From positions 124,001 to 188,000 of the forward strand of contig JAGVSM010001360.1 of assembly GCA_022494885.1 (NCBI GenBank): a DNA stretch of 64,000 nt, in the 5' to 3' direction. The DNA comes from Micrasema longulum. Taxonomy: Eukaryota; Arthropoda; Insecta; Trichoptera; Brachycentridae. The notes below the pieces were generated by a model. That model did not search any database, had not been told where the DNA came from, and saw only the letters and a program-made list of their open reading frames with translations. The position numbers were made by a program, and so were the translations under genes. This document shows, one piece after another, positions 49,400 through 62,329 of the stretch (position 1 is the stretch's first letter; each line of letters opens with the position of its first letter).

Positions 49400-50480
49400 A
49401 AAATTCAGAATAAGCCATCAATATTTGGAAATACCATAAAACTCTTAGGAAAATTAACAAAACAATTTAATTTTATATATTTTACGATCATAAACAATTC
49501 ATACACATTTACTAATTTGGGAGGGATATTTTTAATAAGTGTCGTTAACCCTTCCAAGTCTAAGGGGGTATCTATGGTCTCCCAGGGCTGGCATTCCAAA
49601 GGCTCTTGCGGCCATATTATCTCATGTATTTACATACAAAATACACGAGAAAAACTGTTTTCAGGTAGCATATATTTTTCAGCAACTACATATTTTTTTA
49701 CATACTACCCCATAATGTTAAGAATGTACAAAAATTAATAATAAAAAAAAAATGCTGTATTCTTTCAATAATAATTAAATTTGTGTTTGCTTTTCCTCCG
49801 TGCAAACTATATAGTTTCAAACTCTTTTTACTATTTGGTCGCTTATTTTCAGCAATAACCACAAAAATCCGGATTTCTTGCGTGAGATTTTACATGCATT
49901 CCCCCTCCCAACTCCCCGCTATACCTTTCCGTTAACGGGTTCTGTGACTTTTGATCATTGTTATTTAACAGCAGAAGGAGCGCAATGTGATAAAGCATCA
50001 TTTCGCAACAGTATTTTATGAAAAAATGTATGAACTTTATAGAAAAATCGAAATATTATGAAACAGTTTTATAAACACTACCTTCAATCATAACAACATT
50101 TTTTTAAAGTCATATTTATAGTATTTCAGCTGGTTACCCCCCTCCGGAACCCACTGATTTTATTCACAATCTGGCTCAGAAATATTAAAATGTTAATGGT
50201 ACAAATCAATGTTGAATGAGGCAAAGATTGTTGGCGCCTTTCTTAAATTAAATAGTATCTTCTGAATGCTCTATAAATTGTAGTGAATTTTATAGTCAAC
50301 ACCTCTCGTTATATTATCAATAATTGTTAAGTTATTAAGGTAAACTACATATTTCTTGGTAAAATATGATAATTTTCAGTAAATGAAAATAGAGCATTAA
50401 TGTAAATTCATTCAATGAGTTGAACTAAGAACAAGTAACTGTAAATTCACAAAAATATCCCAAACGATTCGTAAGTATAA
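49400..50480 (-). other. Sequence upstream of the first located Ubl3 exon
   Basis: AT-rich; 49510-49620 has a small frame on both strands with no known homology, and GC-rich runs at 49900-49945 and 50140-50160. No exon for the Ubl3 N-terminus could be supported. Confidence 0.4.
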
Positions 50481-50483
50481 ATC

Positions 50484-50642
50484 ACCGTCATCCCCCTTCC
50501 GCACCCGGTGGTGCGTGGGGCGCCAGTCCAGGAATGATGAAATATTGCAGTTTAAACATCTTTCAAAATCTATTTCACGTCCACCGGGACCTCGAGAATG
50601 GTTGGTAGGCGAACGCGCCAACCGCTGACAACGAGGCGGACT
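50484..50642 (-). mobile_element. tRNA-derived SINE, family 3-like
   Basis: On the - strand: TCCGCCTCGTTGTCAGCGGT head, a degenerate B box (GAGGTCCCGGTGGACG), and CCCCACGCACCACCGGGTGC near the 3' end, shared with 47166-47272. Confidence 0.7.
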
Positions 50643-53359
50643 TATTTCCACTCGATTTACTTATTTAGGATTTTTACCCGAGGGCGGCTGCCAAGCCGAA
50701 AACACTCGTCAGTTTAGGTAAGTTTACGTACATATTTCGCTCAAATGTATTGTTGTTAGGCTCGATTTGGTACTTCTCACAAATATTTTGAATGGGAGAG
50801 TTTTAATAATAACTAATACACCCAAAAACGTTGTAATATTTCTCATTGCATTGACTAAACAAAAGTTCACAAAGAAAAAAACTAACAAACAGTGAAGGCT
50901 CGAAGTCGGCGCAGTGCTACACACTTTACACTACGCACTAGAGGTCGACCAGCTTTACGTGGCAGTTGACTAATTTTATAACTAAAAGATTTCTATATTT
51001 ACTTCCTATTATTCATTAAATAATATGTCGCGATCATCAAAAGTAGTGCTAGGTGATGTTAAAACAATTGCTTACGCAGCTTTACAATATTGTGATGCAG
51101 AAAGGGCCATTAATCGCATTTGAAAATTCGATAAGTCGAGCTGCCGCCATGACAGCTTTGTTATTTGATTATTTAACTGAGTGCTGCCAGGACAGTTATT
51201 TTAATTAACCCTTGTTAGTGATTTTTTCGGATAAAATCTATATCTGCGTGCACTATTTTTTATTTCATGTTTAAAAAAGGATTGTTCGATTTTCGTTAAA
51301 TTAAGTATAAAAGTATTTTTATATTTTTCTAAGCAAGTTTTGTATTATTTTAAATAAAGCATTTTTGTGTTTGTTTTATTTTAAAAAAAAATCTATTTGG
51401 TCAGTTTTTATAATTTCATATTGTTCTGTTTTTTCAGGTTTTAACACTTTTATTAAATATATTTTTTTGATGTATAAACTTTATCTAGTATATATAATGT
51501 ACATTTTTTAATGGCAGTACATTGTTTAATCGAACACACGTCTTTGTAATTCAATTAATATTTATTAACAAACTATAACAGTATATAACAATAATATAAT
51601 AGTGAACGGGAATTTAATAAAAAGTAGTAGTTTTGACATGTCGAACGAATGGACGGTGAGAGAACGGCTAAGAGGATTTACAATGTTAATATTGATGGAT
51701 GCAGAAAGCGAGAAAGACCGAGGAAGACGTGGCATAATCAAATTCCATAAAAAAACACAATTACAATATTTCTTGAATTTGATTATGAATAGACCATGCT
51801 TATTTAATATTCACATTAAAATTATCACAGTTAAATATTTTTGCTAAGAAAATTAAATAAACGAAAACTTTTCGTTAGCAATTATTTCTACGCCTGACAA
51901 CATTGTCCATCCTATACTAGCTCCCTCACCAAACTGCCAAGTAAGGCAGGTCGACCTGTACCGACAAGATGAAGAACGAATGAATATATTTGCCGTAGCA
52001 TGGACATTTTAGCTGCGGTAATGTTCGACCATTCCCCGGTTATGGCAGTTATTAGAGTCCTTAGTGCTACTGAGTCGTGGAAGCCATTAAAAACTAATGT
52101 ATTTAACGACGCTCTGTACTTTTACGCCTTTTGAATTTCTCACTTTTACCGAGGCAATGTATCGCCGTTAACTTCTAAGCACTTTCCATTTTAATAATGT
52201 CAACTATTAATACAAAGTACGAAGTAAGCAGTGGTACTCTGAATACATATTATCAAATCCTTTTCGCATTTTAGCTCGTATTTATGTGACAGAGTCATAA
52301 GAAAATTACCAAAACGTTGCGAAATGTTCATTAAGACGTTATATTCATTTTGGAAAGGCTTTTGGGCTAAAAATGGTTCACTTAACAAGGCTGGAATTTT
52401 TATACTATCGTCGGCTTCGTAGGGTAATCAATTGATGAGTTCTCTTATTTGATCCCCAAATATTTAGATACACATACAAATATTTTTTACTCGTGCGTTA
52501 CCTCGGACCTGTACCTACCTAAAGTTTAATTATTAATTGACCTAAATAAAGATCAAGATTATTAAAATTACTATTAAAAGTTGCATTTTTCAAATTGCTA
52601 CGTAAATGAAACATATATTTTGGACGGAAACAACAATGATTATAGTGTAATGGTTTACACGATATTTGGTTATCCTTAAGAAGACCCGGACGTTTCGTAG
52701 CATTAGCGTAGTGTGGTATTACGAAGTGAGGTGTTTACTTAATAAAATATTACAGTATGTGTTAATTAATTTTAATTCACTACTGTACCTCACTCATTAG
52801 CTCGATTTGGCCTAAAAAATCACACAGATTTCAGATTTTAAAGGTTAACAAAATTACATTAAAAATAATCCCAGTAAGTCCCAACTAAAAGTAATAATAA
52901 TAAGGAAGAACCGACCGGCTTCTGGACAGTTTTATTAAAATCCACTATTTTAGATTTTTTCTACCCATCGGTAACACGATTTTTTTTATGTGCCTTTAGA
53001 TATTCTATGATGGATTATGCGCAGTATTTTTTCCTTATCAAAGGCCTTGCTAAAATCAGTATAGATCGTATCAACGTATTTTCGTTTTAAAAGTATCTGA
53101 AATATTATTTTTGTATAAAATAACGTTAGTAAGAACTTATCAAGATTCTAGAAGACATAAATTCGTGTTAATAATTGGTTACTATCTGGCTTATGGGAGG
53201 TATTAAATTCAACATTTTATAAGTAATACAACATGTAAAATCAATGTATTATCATCAATGATATAATATGATTCAAACGGCTGTGGTACAATGGTTTTAA
53301 GTTCGTTTATATATTAAGTGCTTTGATTTAATATTTGAAACGGAGGTAAAAATACACAC
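50643..53359. other. Largely featureless AT-rich stretch
   Basis: Apart from the LINE fragment at 51600-51770 nothing is recognised. The minus-strand 66-codon frame at 50924-50724 starts with a plausible hydrophobic N-terminus but resembles nothing known to me. Confidence 0.4.
51600..51770 (+). mobile_element. LINE fragment, same family as 53830-54640
   Basis: Bases near 51640-51745 match 54435-54540: an ERMDGE-like stretch, then DAES/DAEN and RPRKTWHNQI in a shifted frame. Both ends are lost. Confidence 0.65.
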
Positions 53360-53640
53360 CTATTACACGAAATGTTTATTGTTGCAATTGCTACCTAAAA
53401 TGAAACCGTAAAGCGCACCGCGTCCGATAGCGAGTGCGGTCCTTAACGTCGAGAAGGGGAACCCGGGTGCAGCGCGACACCCGCTTATATAATATTGCAT
53501 TAAACCGCGAAAGTGGCGCGCTTCGACTTGGGTATGCACCCACCCCGCGCGGAGTGACTTCAACCCCAACTGAAAAAAGGGTTGTTGCGATAGGGTTGGC
53601 TGACGAAATGTGCATTATTCTAACTTTACAAATACATCGC
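53360..53640 (-). repeat. GC-rich solo-LTR candidate or cryptic promoter
   Basis: On the - strand: GC-rich block, TATA-like TTATATAAG at about 53491-53483, CpG-rich stretch, AATAAA at 53380-53375. The spacing is LTR-like; clear TG/CA ends and target duplications were not found, so it could also be an upstream promoter of the minus-strand Ubl3. Confidence 0.4.
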
Positions 53641-53829
53641 GTGCAAGGCCTTGCGTATGCATGAAATCGTCAAATTGCCCAAAGATTGTACAGCTATTGT
53701 TCAAGGTTCTCTTAGGGCTCTAATTTGTATAAAACTGCAACACGAAATCAAACGTGATTACCCATAATTCTCCGTAGTTAGACCTCCATATCTCCCTTCA
53801 TGAAAACAACGCAATTTTATAGGGATTTC

Positions 53830-54640
53830 CAGATATTTTACTTTCTAGATATATAGAAAGAACTGAATGATTTAATAATGGGAGCAAAAATGAGTGGTAT
53901 AACTGTTAACTGTCTTCTGTATGCGGATGATGCCGTGCTTCTTGCTAGCAGCAAAGAAGACCCGCAATTCTTGGTAACAAAAGTCTACGATGAATGCCAG
54001 AAAAGCGATTTGCTTATGAATGTGGTTAAATCGAAAGTGATGATTCTCGAAAGGAATGAAAATATAAATAAATGTGAGATTAGTGTGAACGGAGATATTC
54101 TGAATCAGGTAGAAGAATTTGTGTATCTGGGAAGTATGTTTACTAGGGATGGAAAGACCGAGAAAGATATTGAAAGGAGGGTGAGTGCCGGGAACAGGGT
54201 GAACGATGCACTGAAATCTACTTTGTAACTCTAATATATAAGAGCGAAGTATGGAATTGGAAAAATAATGATAAAAGTAGGTAAAATGCTGTCGAAATGC
54301 GATCCTTCAGGCGAATATGTGGTAAAACGATGTATGATAGGTGCCCAATTGTCGAGATTCGTGAACTGTGTAAGGCTGAGACATGCATTATCGACAGAAT
54401 CAAGAAAGAAGTGCTGCGTTGGTTTGGACATGTAGAGCGAATGGACAGCGAAAAAATGGCTAAAAGGATCTACGATGCGAATGTTGATGGATGCAGAAAA
54501 CGAGGAAGACCGAGAAAGACATGGCACGATCAAGTACATCAAATACTTGAAGATGGGTAAGTCAAAAGTAGGAACAATCGGCGTGCGTGTATAAGAACAT
54601 GATGTATGAATTTAGAGGAAGTGAGGTCTATATGCAAAGA
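53830..54640 (+). mobile_element. LINE reverse transcriptase, frameshifted
   Basis: First frame (53878-54228) has the RT catalytic motif CLLYADDAVLLASS, then LLMNVVKSKVMIL and VEEFVYLGSMFTRDGKTEKD. After a frameshift, 54297-54560 gives EVLRWFGHVERMDSEKMAKR and GRPRKTWHDQVHQILEDG. The element is interrupted at about 54640 by a second LINE; its tail resumes at about 55171. 5' region lost. Confidence 0.88.
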
Positions 54641-55170
54641 CAGTTTTTTTTTATTTTTTTATTTATTTACAATTTTAAAAAACCCGTTAGGGTTACATTA
54701 GAAATTTAATATTGTCTAGTCATTTTATGTCTCGTCTAGTCTAGTTAGTTCAGTCATCATGTGCTTTTTCAGATTGATTTTAAATTTGTCTCCAGTAAAA
54801 GTTTTCAAGTAGTAAGGTAGGTCGTTGTGGTGTTTGAGTCCATTATGTAGTATTTTTGACTGTCCTGTGTTTGTCTTTGCTTTTTCAATATGATAGTGTT
54901 GTTGTTGTCTGGTGTTACATTTGTGTATGTCAGCATTTTTGACTAATATTATGTCGTCGTCTTGTATGTTTCCCAGCGTTATTTTGTGCACAATTTTTAA
55001 GGTCTCAATTTTAGTCAAGTAGTTTATGTCAAACTAGTGTGTTTTTTTGTACAGTTCAGTCGTAGAGGTCAGGTAGGGTAGGTTGTATGTTAGTTTAAGA
55101 ATTTTATTTTGTTGTCTTTGTATTCTTGTTATGTCTGTCTTGTTACCAGTTCCCCAGAAGGCGATCATGT
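54640..55170 (-). mobile_element. LINE 3' end inserted antisense into another LINE
   Basis: On the - strand, 55018-54725 encodes MTKIETLKIVHKITLGN, later LPYYLKTFTGDKFKINLKKH and TELTRLDET-stop, then poly-A seen as the T run at about 54643-54660. 5'-truncated. Confidence 0.82.
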
Positions 55171-55250
55171 AACTTATATGACGTTCTATCCTCTCTGCCT
55201 ACCCCTGCGGTGAAACGGCGTGATGGTTTGTTTGTTTGTTTGTTTGTTTA
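55171..55250 (+). mobile_element. Resumed 3' tail of the interrupted LINE
   Basis: TCTCTGCCTACCCCTGCGG matches the 25340-25380 tail and ends in (GTTT)n at 55226-55249, which is probably the element's own 3' microsatellite. Confidence 0.7.
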
Positions 55251-55734
55251 GATATTTTAAGTTATTTTTAATAGCCGACGAAACAGTGTTTTACAATCAA
55301 ATCATTTAATAACCTTTGCTTATGTGAGCGTAACAATAGGTTTTCATGTAAATCATTCAAGTGTGCGTGCTTACACAAGCAAAAAATACATGTTTTCTTC
55401 GTTCACCTGCAGGCACTAACGCATTAACATAGGTTTATTAAACATTGCACCGCATTGTACATTACTTTAAAAAAATAAAAATATTATTTATTCGGATAAC
55501 CAACAGCTACAATTATCATACATAAAAAACAAAACAAATAACCAATAAGCCAATTACAGGTTTTCACAAATAGCATCACAGTGAGTTAAAAAATATTTTC
55601 AAACATAAAATAAACAATGATCTAAATCCAAAAGAAAAAAAAGAAAAAAAAAGAAGTCTGGCACCGCGATGACAATTTCTACATATTATCTAGCCGAAAA
55701 CTTTTATAAACGTAAAGCTAATACAAGGTGATGT

Positions 55735-56115
55735 ATTTATAACGTATATATTCAGGGGTTCGAACTGTCAGTAGGGTCGCAGTGAGTCACATCTTGCTGG
55801 AGGGTGTGATTCTATAAAATGCTGCGAACGCCCAGTTGCATTCCACCGGCAACACTACTGACTAGTCCTACTCGTTAGCGTCCACGTCGCGAACCCCGGG
55901 CAATGGGATCACACTCATAACGGTGTGATCACAGCAGATAACAGAGGATGAAGGGCGAGTTTTTGGCGCCTCAAAACCCGAACCAACCAGTTAAGGGTAG
56001 GTAACTCCGACGGAAAATCCACCAGAGAAGGCAACGGGAAACCACTCTGGTCATCTTTTCTCAGGAATTATTACGGCGAGTACACCAATAAGCAGTCGTC
56101 CTGTTTCAATATTGG
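55735..56115 (+). mobile_element. LINE 5'-region-like fragment
   Basis: GC-rich island with CGAACCAACCAGTTAAGGG and AGAGAAGGCAACGGGAAACC, words I associate with 5' leaders of insect endonuclease-RT LINEs. No clear coding frame. Family assignment is by recall only. Confidence 0.45.
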
Positions 56116-57049
56116 CGTGCAAAACGCGTAGCAGAGCAAAAAAAACTAGCTGTCTATGCCAGTTAACTGTGAATAGGGAGATATATCATACTACGAATGC
56201 CGATTGAAATATATGGAATGCATTTAGAATAATTAATTGTATTTTCAAAATCAATATGGATATTGTGGAAAAATGTTTTCATACATAGATTTAAAAAAGA
56301 CATTTTTTTAAAAACACGTCACTAGAAAAACACGACATGTTCGGCCTTGATAGTTTGTGACGTCAAGATTCGTGACAATGTTCTAAACAAGTTTGAGTGG
56401 TCAGGAGCAAATAAACACGAGTCGTGACGTATTAGGGGCGTGGCCAATGGAATGGCCGTTTTTGCGGGAATTCAAAATTACAAATTTAAAAATATTTTTT
56501 ATGCTACTAATAAGTAAAAAAAAATCTTACTGGGCAGTATTTCATAGACCTTTATTACTTTAAAAATGTTTTAAAAGAGGTGATATTTCCCTATTCAAAG
56601 CTCGCGCCTTTTTACGATACTGACTACAAGTTGAGTGTTCCGGAACTTAAGTTGAATGGAACACAAGACGACTGCTTCGTGCTGCATCTAGTGTATACCA
56701 GTACCCACTGGCGCTATTACATTATTTTATATTACAAAATGTGAGGATTCTAGTCGGATCGTAAGACGAGCATGACATCGCAGGCCATTGTAAGAATTCA
56801 AAATGGATAATATAGCGACGATATTATACAGTTCATTGCTTCCTCGCTCGTCTCAAGTATGTATGCATTTTACATTTTGTGCGGACAGACAGGCGAGCAT
56901 AATGCGACAGTAAATTATTGAAAATCTAAAAGAAACTATATTTGTAACGCAAGAATAAAAAATTACGTATTTGCATCGGTTATTTAAGTTCAATGACTCC
57001 GTTTATGATTGTTAAATATATTTGTTTTACATGGACTAATAATTTTTAA

Positions 57050-57680
57050 TAGTGTATTTATCAACTAAATAATAATCTCGGGGTTTATTTTGACACAAAA
57101 TTAAATTTTAAACATCATGTAGATTACATAACTCGTAAGTCACTTAAGCTACTGGGGTTCCTAAAGAGAGTAACCAAACCCTTTAAAAAAAACGGAAACT
57201 GTCATATGTCCTATATATGAGTTTGATTCGCAGTAATCTTGAGTGCATACTCATGCGTATGGAGTCCGCAATATCAAAATCATATAAACTCAATAGAATC
57301 TGTTCAAAAAAAGTTATCAAAGTACCTTTTGTTTAAGTTCCAAATTTCTAACCCTCGTTCAAATTCAAATTACGAGCAACTTCTAACTCTTTTTCATTTT
57401 AATTCTCTGATAAAACGCCGCGTTGTTTTCGATATAAAATTTCTGTATAAAATATTAAACTACAAAGTAGATACTAACCTCCTAAATAAAATACAAATAA
57501 ATGCGGGATTGAGAACACTTAGACATCGGGAAATATTTAAACTGCCCTTTTTTTTCAAATAATGCTACATACCACACACCTATGGCCCGCATGTGTCGGG
57601 AATATAATATATACTGCCGAAACACTGAAATTGACATTTTTCATGATACTCTCTCAGCTTTTGCGAATAATCTCTAAAGC
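57050..57680 (+). mobile_element. LINE reverse-transcriptase C-terminal half, decayed
   Basis: Frames give NNLGVYFDTKLNFKHHVDYI, then SLKLLGFLKR, SAYSCVWSPQYQNHINSIES, VQKKLSKYL and RVVFDIKFLYKILNYKVDTN, all in LINE order (Jockey-like), with stops between. No tail seen before the inverted-repeat element at 57674. Confidence 0.82.
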
Positions 57681-57917
57681 TAGGGTTTCCTAGGACAGCG
57701 GTGCCCGTATCTTAACGGCCGTAGTGAACGGTGATGCGGTGGACAGCCGTCGTAACGTCGACTAGAGAGTGGTTTCCTAGGGAAACGGTGTTAAATGGTG
57801 TTGATAAGACCGTTTTCCTAGGAAACCACACCCTAGTCACCGTTACGACGGCTGTCCACCGCATCACCGTTCTCTACCGCCGTTAAAATACGGGCACCGC
57901 TGTCACCCTAGCTTTAG
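57674..57917. mobile_element. MITE with long inverted repeats
   Basis: CTAAAGCTAGGGT ... ACAGCGGTGCCCGTAT on the left, ATACGGGCACCGCTGTC ... CCCTAGCTTTAG on the right; inner pair GGTGATGCGGTGGACAGCCG and its inverse. 244 bp, GC-rich, noncoding. Confidence 0.85.
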
Positions 57918-58905
57918 GAATAAATCTTATTCAATAAGTACACACGTACAACTTATTTTTTATTGCAAATCCTGTATAAAAAATATTAAAAAATATTTTA
58001 AAATATGTATTACAACTTAATATATAAATCTATTTTGTGTAATTCTATAATTGAAGATATATATGCATATAAAATTGTATCGACGAATGCTTTAAAACTG
58101 TATGTTTTCTAGTATGTATCTTTGTTGAATTACCTAATAAAATAAAATAAATAAAAACATTTTCGATAATAGATGTTAAATTCAAAGAATTCGTGAACAA
58201 ATTAATCGCGATAGTAAGGAGCAATATTTTGGTCGCACATATATTTTTTGTTCGATTTATTTATTGAATACGTTTACGTATATTACAAAAATATATTTAA
58301 GGCATTCAAAACATAAGAAAAAAATTGCCATACAATTAAAATGTGATAAAACGGTAAAATAAAAATAGCCAGTAATTAGAGTAAAAGGAAGCTATCCTCT
58401 ATAACTTTATTTCAGTAACACGAAAGATGTCGATATCCGAAGAGATGCGATTGAGTTAAGACATTATTACTCTTCCTACTGGCATTGCTATTGGCATATT
58501 TATATCGTCGCTATCGTTGTTCAACAATAAAAATGACTAAAATCAGTATTATACCACTAATCTCCTGTCTGATGTGCAATACGGCTCAAAATATTCTACT
58601 CCCTGAGATCTGTCATAGGTAATTAAGATTATTTTTATAAAGCTTCCTAGCCAATTGGCAGCTTGGTGTAACTATGGAAAAGTTCTGATTTAATTGCCAT
58701 AAAACATTTTAAAAGCGATTATCTCAGTTCGACCTTTTTTGAGGTGCATCGTTTTGCCATAAGACATGAGTAATGGTAATGAAATGGTAAACCATCTTCT
58801 AAAATAACGATTTTTGTTCATTAATAGTCTAAAAGCTGCTGAAAAAAAAAGTTTAAAAATGCATACAATCAACTAAAATATAATAAAACTTTACATGTAT
58901 AATAT
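57918..58905. other. AT-rich stretch, nothing recognised
   Basis: No coding frame above background, no repeats matched elsewhere in the window. Confidence 0.45.
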
Positions 58906-58990
58906 GAGGCGCTAAGAGCCATATGAACTTAAGCGACATTTCGTATCGATTTAATCCGAGTACGTTAGTTAGATGTAAAAAAAACCTATT
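58906..58990. repeat. Family B terminal fragment
   Basis: GAGGCGCTAAGAGCCATATG then AACTTAAGCGACATTTCG, matching a family B end. Confidence 0.65.
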
Positions 58991-59044
58991 TTAACCACAC
59001 CTTTTCATTTATTTATTAGTTTTCTTTCTTTTGTTATAAATTAT

Positions 59045-59125
59045 ATATACGTATATGTATGAATGAGTATGTGTGTATGCGTATTTATATGTATGTATGT
59101 GTGTATGTTGTTTGTGTATATTTAT
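59045..59125 (+). repeat. Impure (TATG/TGTG)n microsatellite
   Basis: Alternating TATG, TGTG and TATA units with some interruptions; slippage-prone. Confidence 0.65.
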
Positions 59126-59950
59126 ATTCATTTTTTGCATTGTTATATATTTATTTATTTATTTAAAGAAACAAACAGTCGACAATGATATAGTAACATT
59201 ACACACGCATCCTCACCCAAAAAAAAATTCGCACACATGCACTTCTATGAATTATATCTAACTGAACTGGATTTTTATAATTGTATTTATGTGGAAAACT
59301 GATTTGGCTTTATTTTACGTTTTTTTTTATAATGTTGTGTATATTTTTTTGTATTGCTGTTGTTTTTCTTAATAAACAAAAAATTTAAAAAAATACAGTT
59401 TAAAGACATACCAGCAAAGTTTCTAAATAAGAATCATACATATTATTAAATTGTGTTACAACAAAAAGGGTGTGTCTATTCCTCTTCGTTTTACTCCTAG
59501 TGAACTGTACGTTTTGTTTTTTTTTTTTTTTTGTTCCAATGTTGTAACTCGCAATTTGTCGTGTTATTTGTTGTTATATTCTGAAAGTATTGTTTATAAT
59601 TATGACTGTGTTGGTTTCATGAAATTAACTAAATAAAGTATATATATATTTATATATATATAAAACCCTATACTCAAGATCCAATACTAAAGCTGGACTA
59701 TAATAATACTAAATGTAAACAATACTAAGTTTTATAATTTTACATTTAAATGTAAAACTGTGTAATAAATCATGGAACTAAATAAATAAAAACAAAAAAT
59801 ACTTTCTTTAAAACAACTTATTATTAGATTATTATTTTCATTAAGAAGCACGTTGTAGCTTAGAAACCGGTCGGTTAATCAAATAAATAACAATGTTAGA
59901 GCTTCAAATATTTTTTGAAAACTAACACAATTAAAAAATAAATATATATA

Positions 59951-60275
59951 TACAGGTTGTTCTTTAAACCCTGTCACATCCGAAACCACGATGATCAGTA
60001 TGGGCAAGAAGACATATTAGCATATTTAAAAAAAATATTTAAAATATTTAAAAATGGTGGCTTACTTCTGCAGGGGAGAAGTGAGAGGAGCGCGGCGCAG
60101 TATCAGACTCCCCCCTTCCCCCTCCTCGTTTCACCCCTACAGAAGTAAGCAACCATTGGCTTTTTTTGATATTTTTTTTTTTTTTAAATTTATTCGTTCT
60201 AAAAAAATATTTGTCTACTTGCTCATACTGATCATCGTGGTTTCGGACGTAACAGGGTTTAAAGAACACCCTGTA
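59951..60275. mobile_element. TA-flanked MITE, mariner-like ends
   Basis: ACAGGTTGTTCTTTAAACCC and inverse GGGTTTAAAGAACACCCTGT; arms continue with ACATCCGAAACCACGATGAT. Inner second inverted pair GGCTTACTTCTGCAGG. TA on both sides fits the Tc1/mariner type (inference). Confidence 0.82.
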
Positions 60276-60699
60276 TATATAAAATATTTAAAACCGTTTT
60301 GATTAAGCGGATGATTTAGGGTGCACGGAGGAGGGAAGGTAATCGGGTAAAACGATTAAATCTTAAAATACCTAATATAGTACACCAGAGAACTCCAAAT
60401 CCCTCGAGATAGGGGAAGTCGGGGAGACATGGGGCGTCAGCTAATGGGAGTATTGCCCTCGCCTCAGCGCCAGCGTCCCGAGTGAGGAGTGCGGAGTGCA
60501 TACTACCGCATACCCGAGGGTGACAATCTGATTTACACTGCACAAATGCACTACTGTTATCCAACCCACTCCGGTACATGCCATTACCCATATACCACGC
60601 TATCCCTCGATTTACACGGTTTTGAATCGGGCTGTGGCACAGCATTACTGTCGCAGACTCACTCCGGACAGATTTATAACATTAATTTATTTACAACCA

Positions 60700-60920
60700 G
60701 TTGAAATGTCCAATAAGTGGTCTTTCGCTTCGCTCTTCTCAGGAGAGAACGCTTTCCATTACTCGACATAGCACATCATTTGTCAGCTATTCCTTTCCGT
60801 CCAAGCTGCTAGACTTTGGAATGAGCTACCTCTTCATATAAAAAATGCACCTCTTCTAGCCACCTTCAAGAAACGCCTAAAAAAATATTATATATCCCCA
60901 GAATCCTGAACTCCCGAATT
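60700..60920 (+). mobile_element. LINE C-terminal fragment
   Basis: Encodes VQAARLWNELPLHIKNAPLL, ATFKKRLKKYYISPES-stop, the standard LINE C-terminus (W-N-x-LP ... FK-x-LK). Decayed 3' UTR with poly-T follows. Confidence 0.78.
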
Positions 60921-62130
60921 TTACTGTTTTTTTTTTTAAATATATTTTTTTATCCCTTTTTCTTTCCTTGGTTCCTCTTTCGCTCTCCTTCAAAACTCAT
61001 TATGTGATTCCACTTTTCTCATCATTTAATATGTATGACATTTTTTATTTTTTATTATCTGTTAATGTAATATTTCTAGAGTTATGTTGTTTATTCTGAT
61101 TCTGCTTTATTTTTATTATTGAAGTCTACGGTGAAAAATGTTAAAGTCAACGGAACATAATCTAAGGATAAATATATTCGATAAAACCTTGCACATAACA
61201 AAAGCAAATGTACAAATAATTTGCAACTACAAAAAAAATAAAAAAATATGTATAACATATGTAATATGTATAACACATGTAATATGTAATTTTATTAAAA
61301 AGTTGATATGTGCGAGATAAGTCTCCCAATTAAAAAATAGCTGCTAGTTTTAATAAATTAGGTTATTATTATTTTATGTATGTCTCATCTTTATATATAT
61401 AATTCCTCTGTACGTATGATGTCACCGAACTCCTCCTAGACGGCTAAACCAATTTACGTGCGGTTTTCAGATAAATATAGATCTTTGCGCTATGCGTGTT
61501 CGTAGATATTAAAATCTCCAGTTTAATGTGTAAAAAATAAGTTAGAAGCATAATTTTTTTATTCATCGATCTACCAGGGTTGCATTCGAGGAGAATGCAT
61601 TTACAAATAATGGAAAGATGTTGTTTTTTTGTGTATAAAAAAAGTTTGTTTTTAAATGTTTATAAACAACATTTACTTTTTATGGATTCCAATCAGATTA
61701 TTTTCTAAAATTCCTTATAATTTCTTCCCATTTATTTCTTTTTACTGGATGTTTGGTAATACTAAAATAATATTAAATTCAATACATTCTTAAAAATCGT
61801 ATTCCTTCATAAGTACACCACTCTGTTAGTGAGAAGACCGGAGTTTGACGTTTGCAAAAAGAATACCATATTTGAAAAAATATTAATTTAATGTTTTTGA
61901 ATTCAACCATAAACAAGTAGGTACCTACTTAAATTCAATATGAACATTTTTTTTTTTGGCATTCAATCACAAACAAGTACCTAGGTACTAGGTACCTACT
62001 TATCAATTAAAAGTCTTTTTCCAAGCTAATAGCAGGCAAGCTAACGTTCGGGCAGGACAACGTCTGTCGGATCCGCTATTTGATACATATTTGGTTTATT
62101 AGTACAAAATGTTGACCAACTCTTTTTTTG
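60921..62130. other. AT-rich stretch, nothing recognised
   Basis: Poly-T runs and an internal AGGTACCTA palindromic cluster around 61918-62000 (CTAGGTACTAGGTACCTAC). No gene. Confidence 0.4.
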
Positions 62131-62134
62131 ACCA

Positions 62135-62225
62135 GTCTCTTTTTTGGTTGGCTGGAAGATATTGCTTTTAGCAGCAAGTCCGCCAAAGTACTTATCTTTT
62201 GTACTTGAAGTTTTAAATAAATAAA
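62135..62225 (+). repeat. LINE 3'-UTR motif
   Basis: GGTTGGCTGGAAGATATTGC ... AAGTCCGCCAAAGTAC ... AAATAAATAAA; the same tail motif as 20441-20527. Confidence 0.6.
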
Positions 62226-62329
62226 ATGCCCCCAAAATTTAAATATTTGGGTAAATTAAAAAGCATTTTTTTTAACAAAATAATAAAAAAAATTAATGTT
62301 AAAAAACATTTTGTCGTACGTATAAATCT

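Noticed and set aside
50724..50924. Minus-strand frame as the Ubl3 first exon
   Set aside because: The frame does not resemble the family N-terminus and has no donor that would join in phase 0 to 49389.
56270..56640. GTGACGTCA-containing segment as a family A copy
   Set aside because: Shares only short words; no termini or alignable interior.
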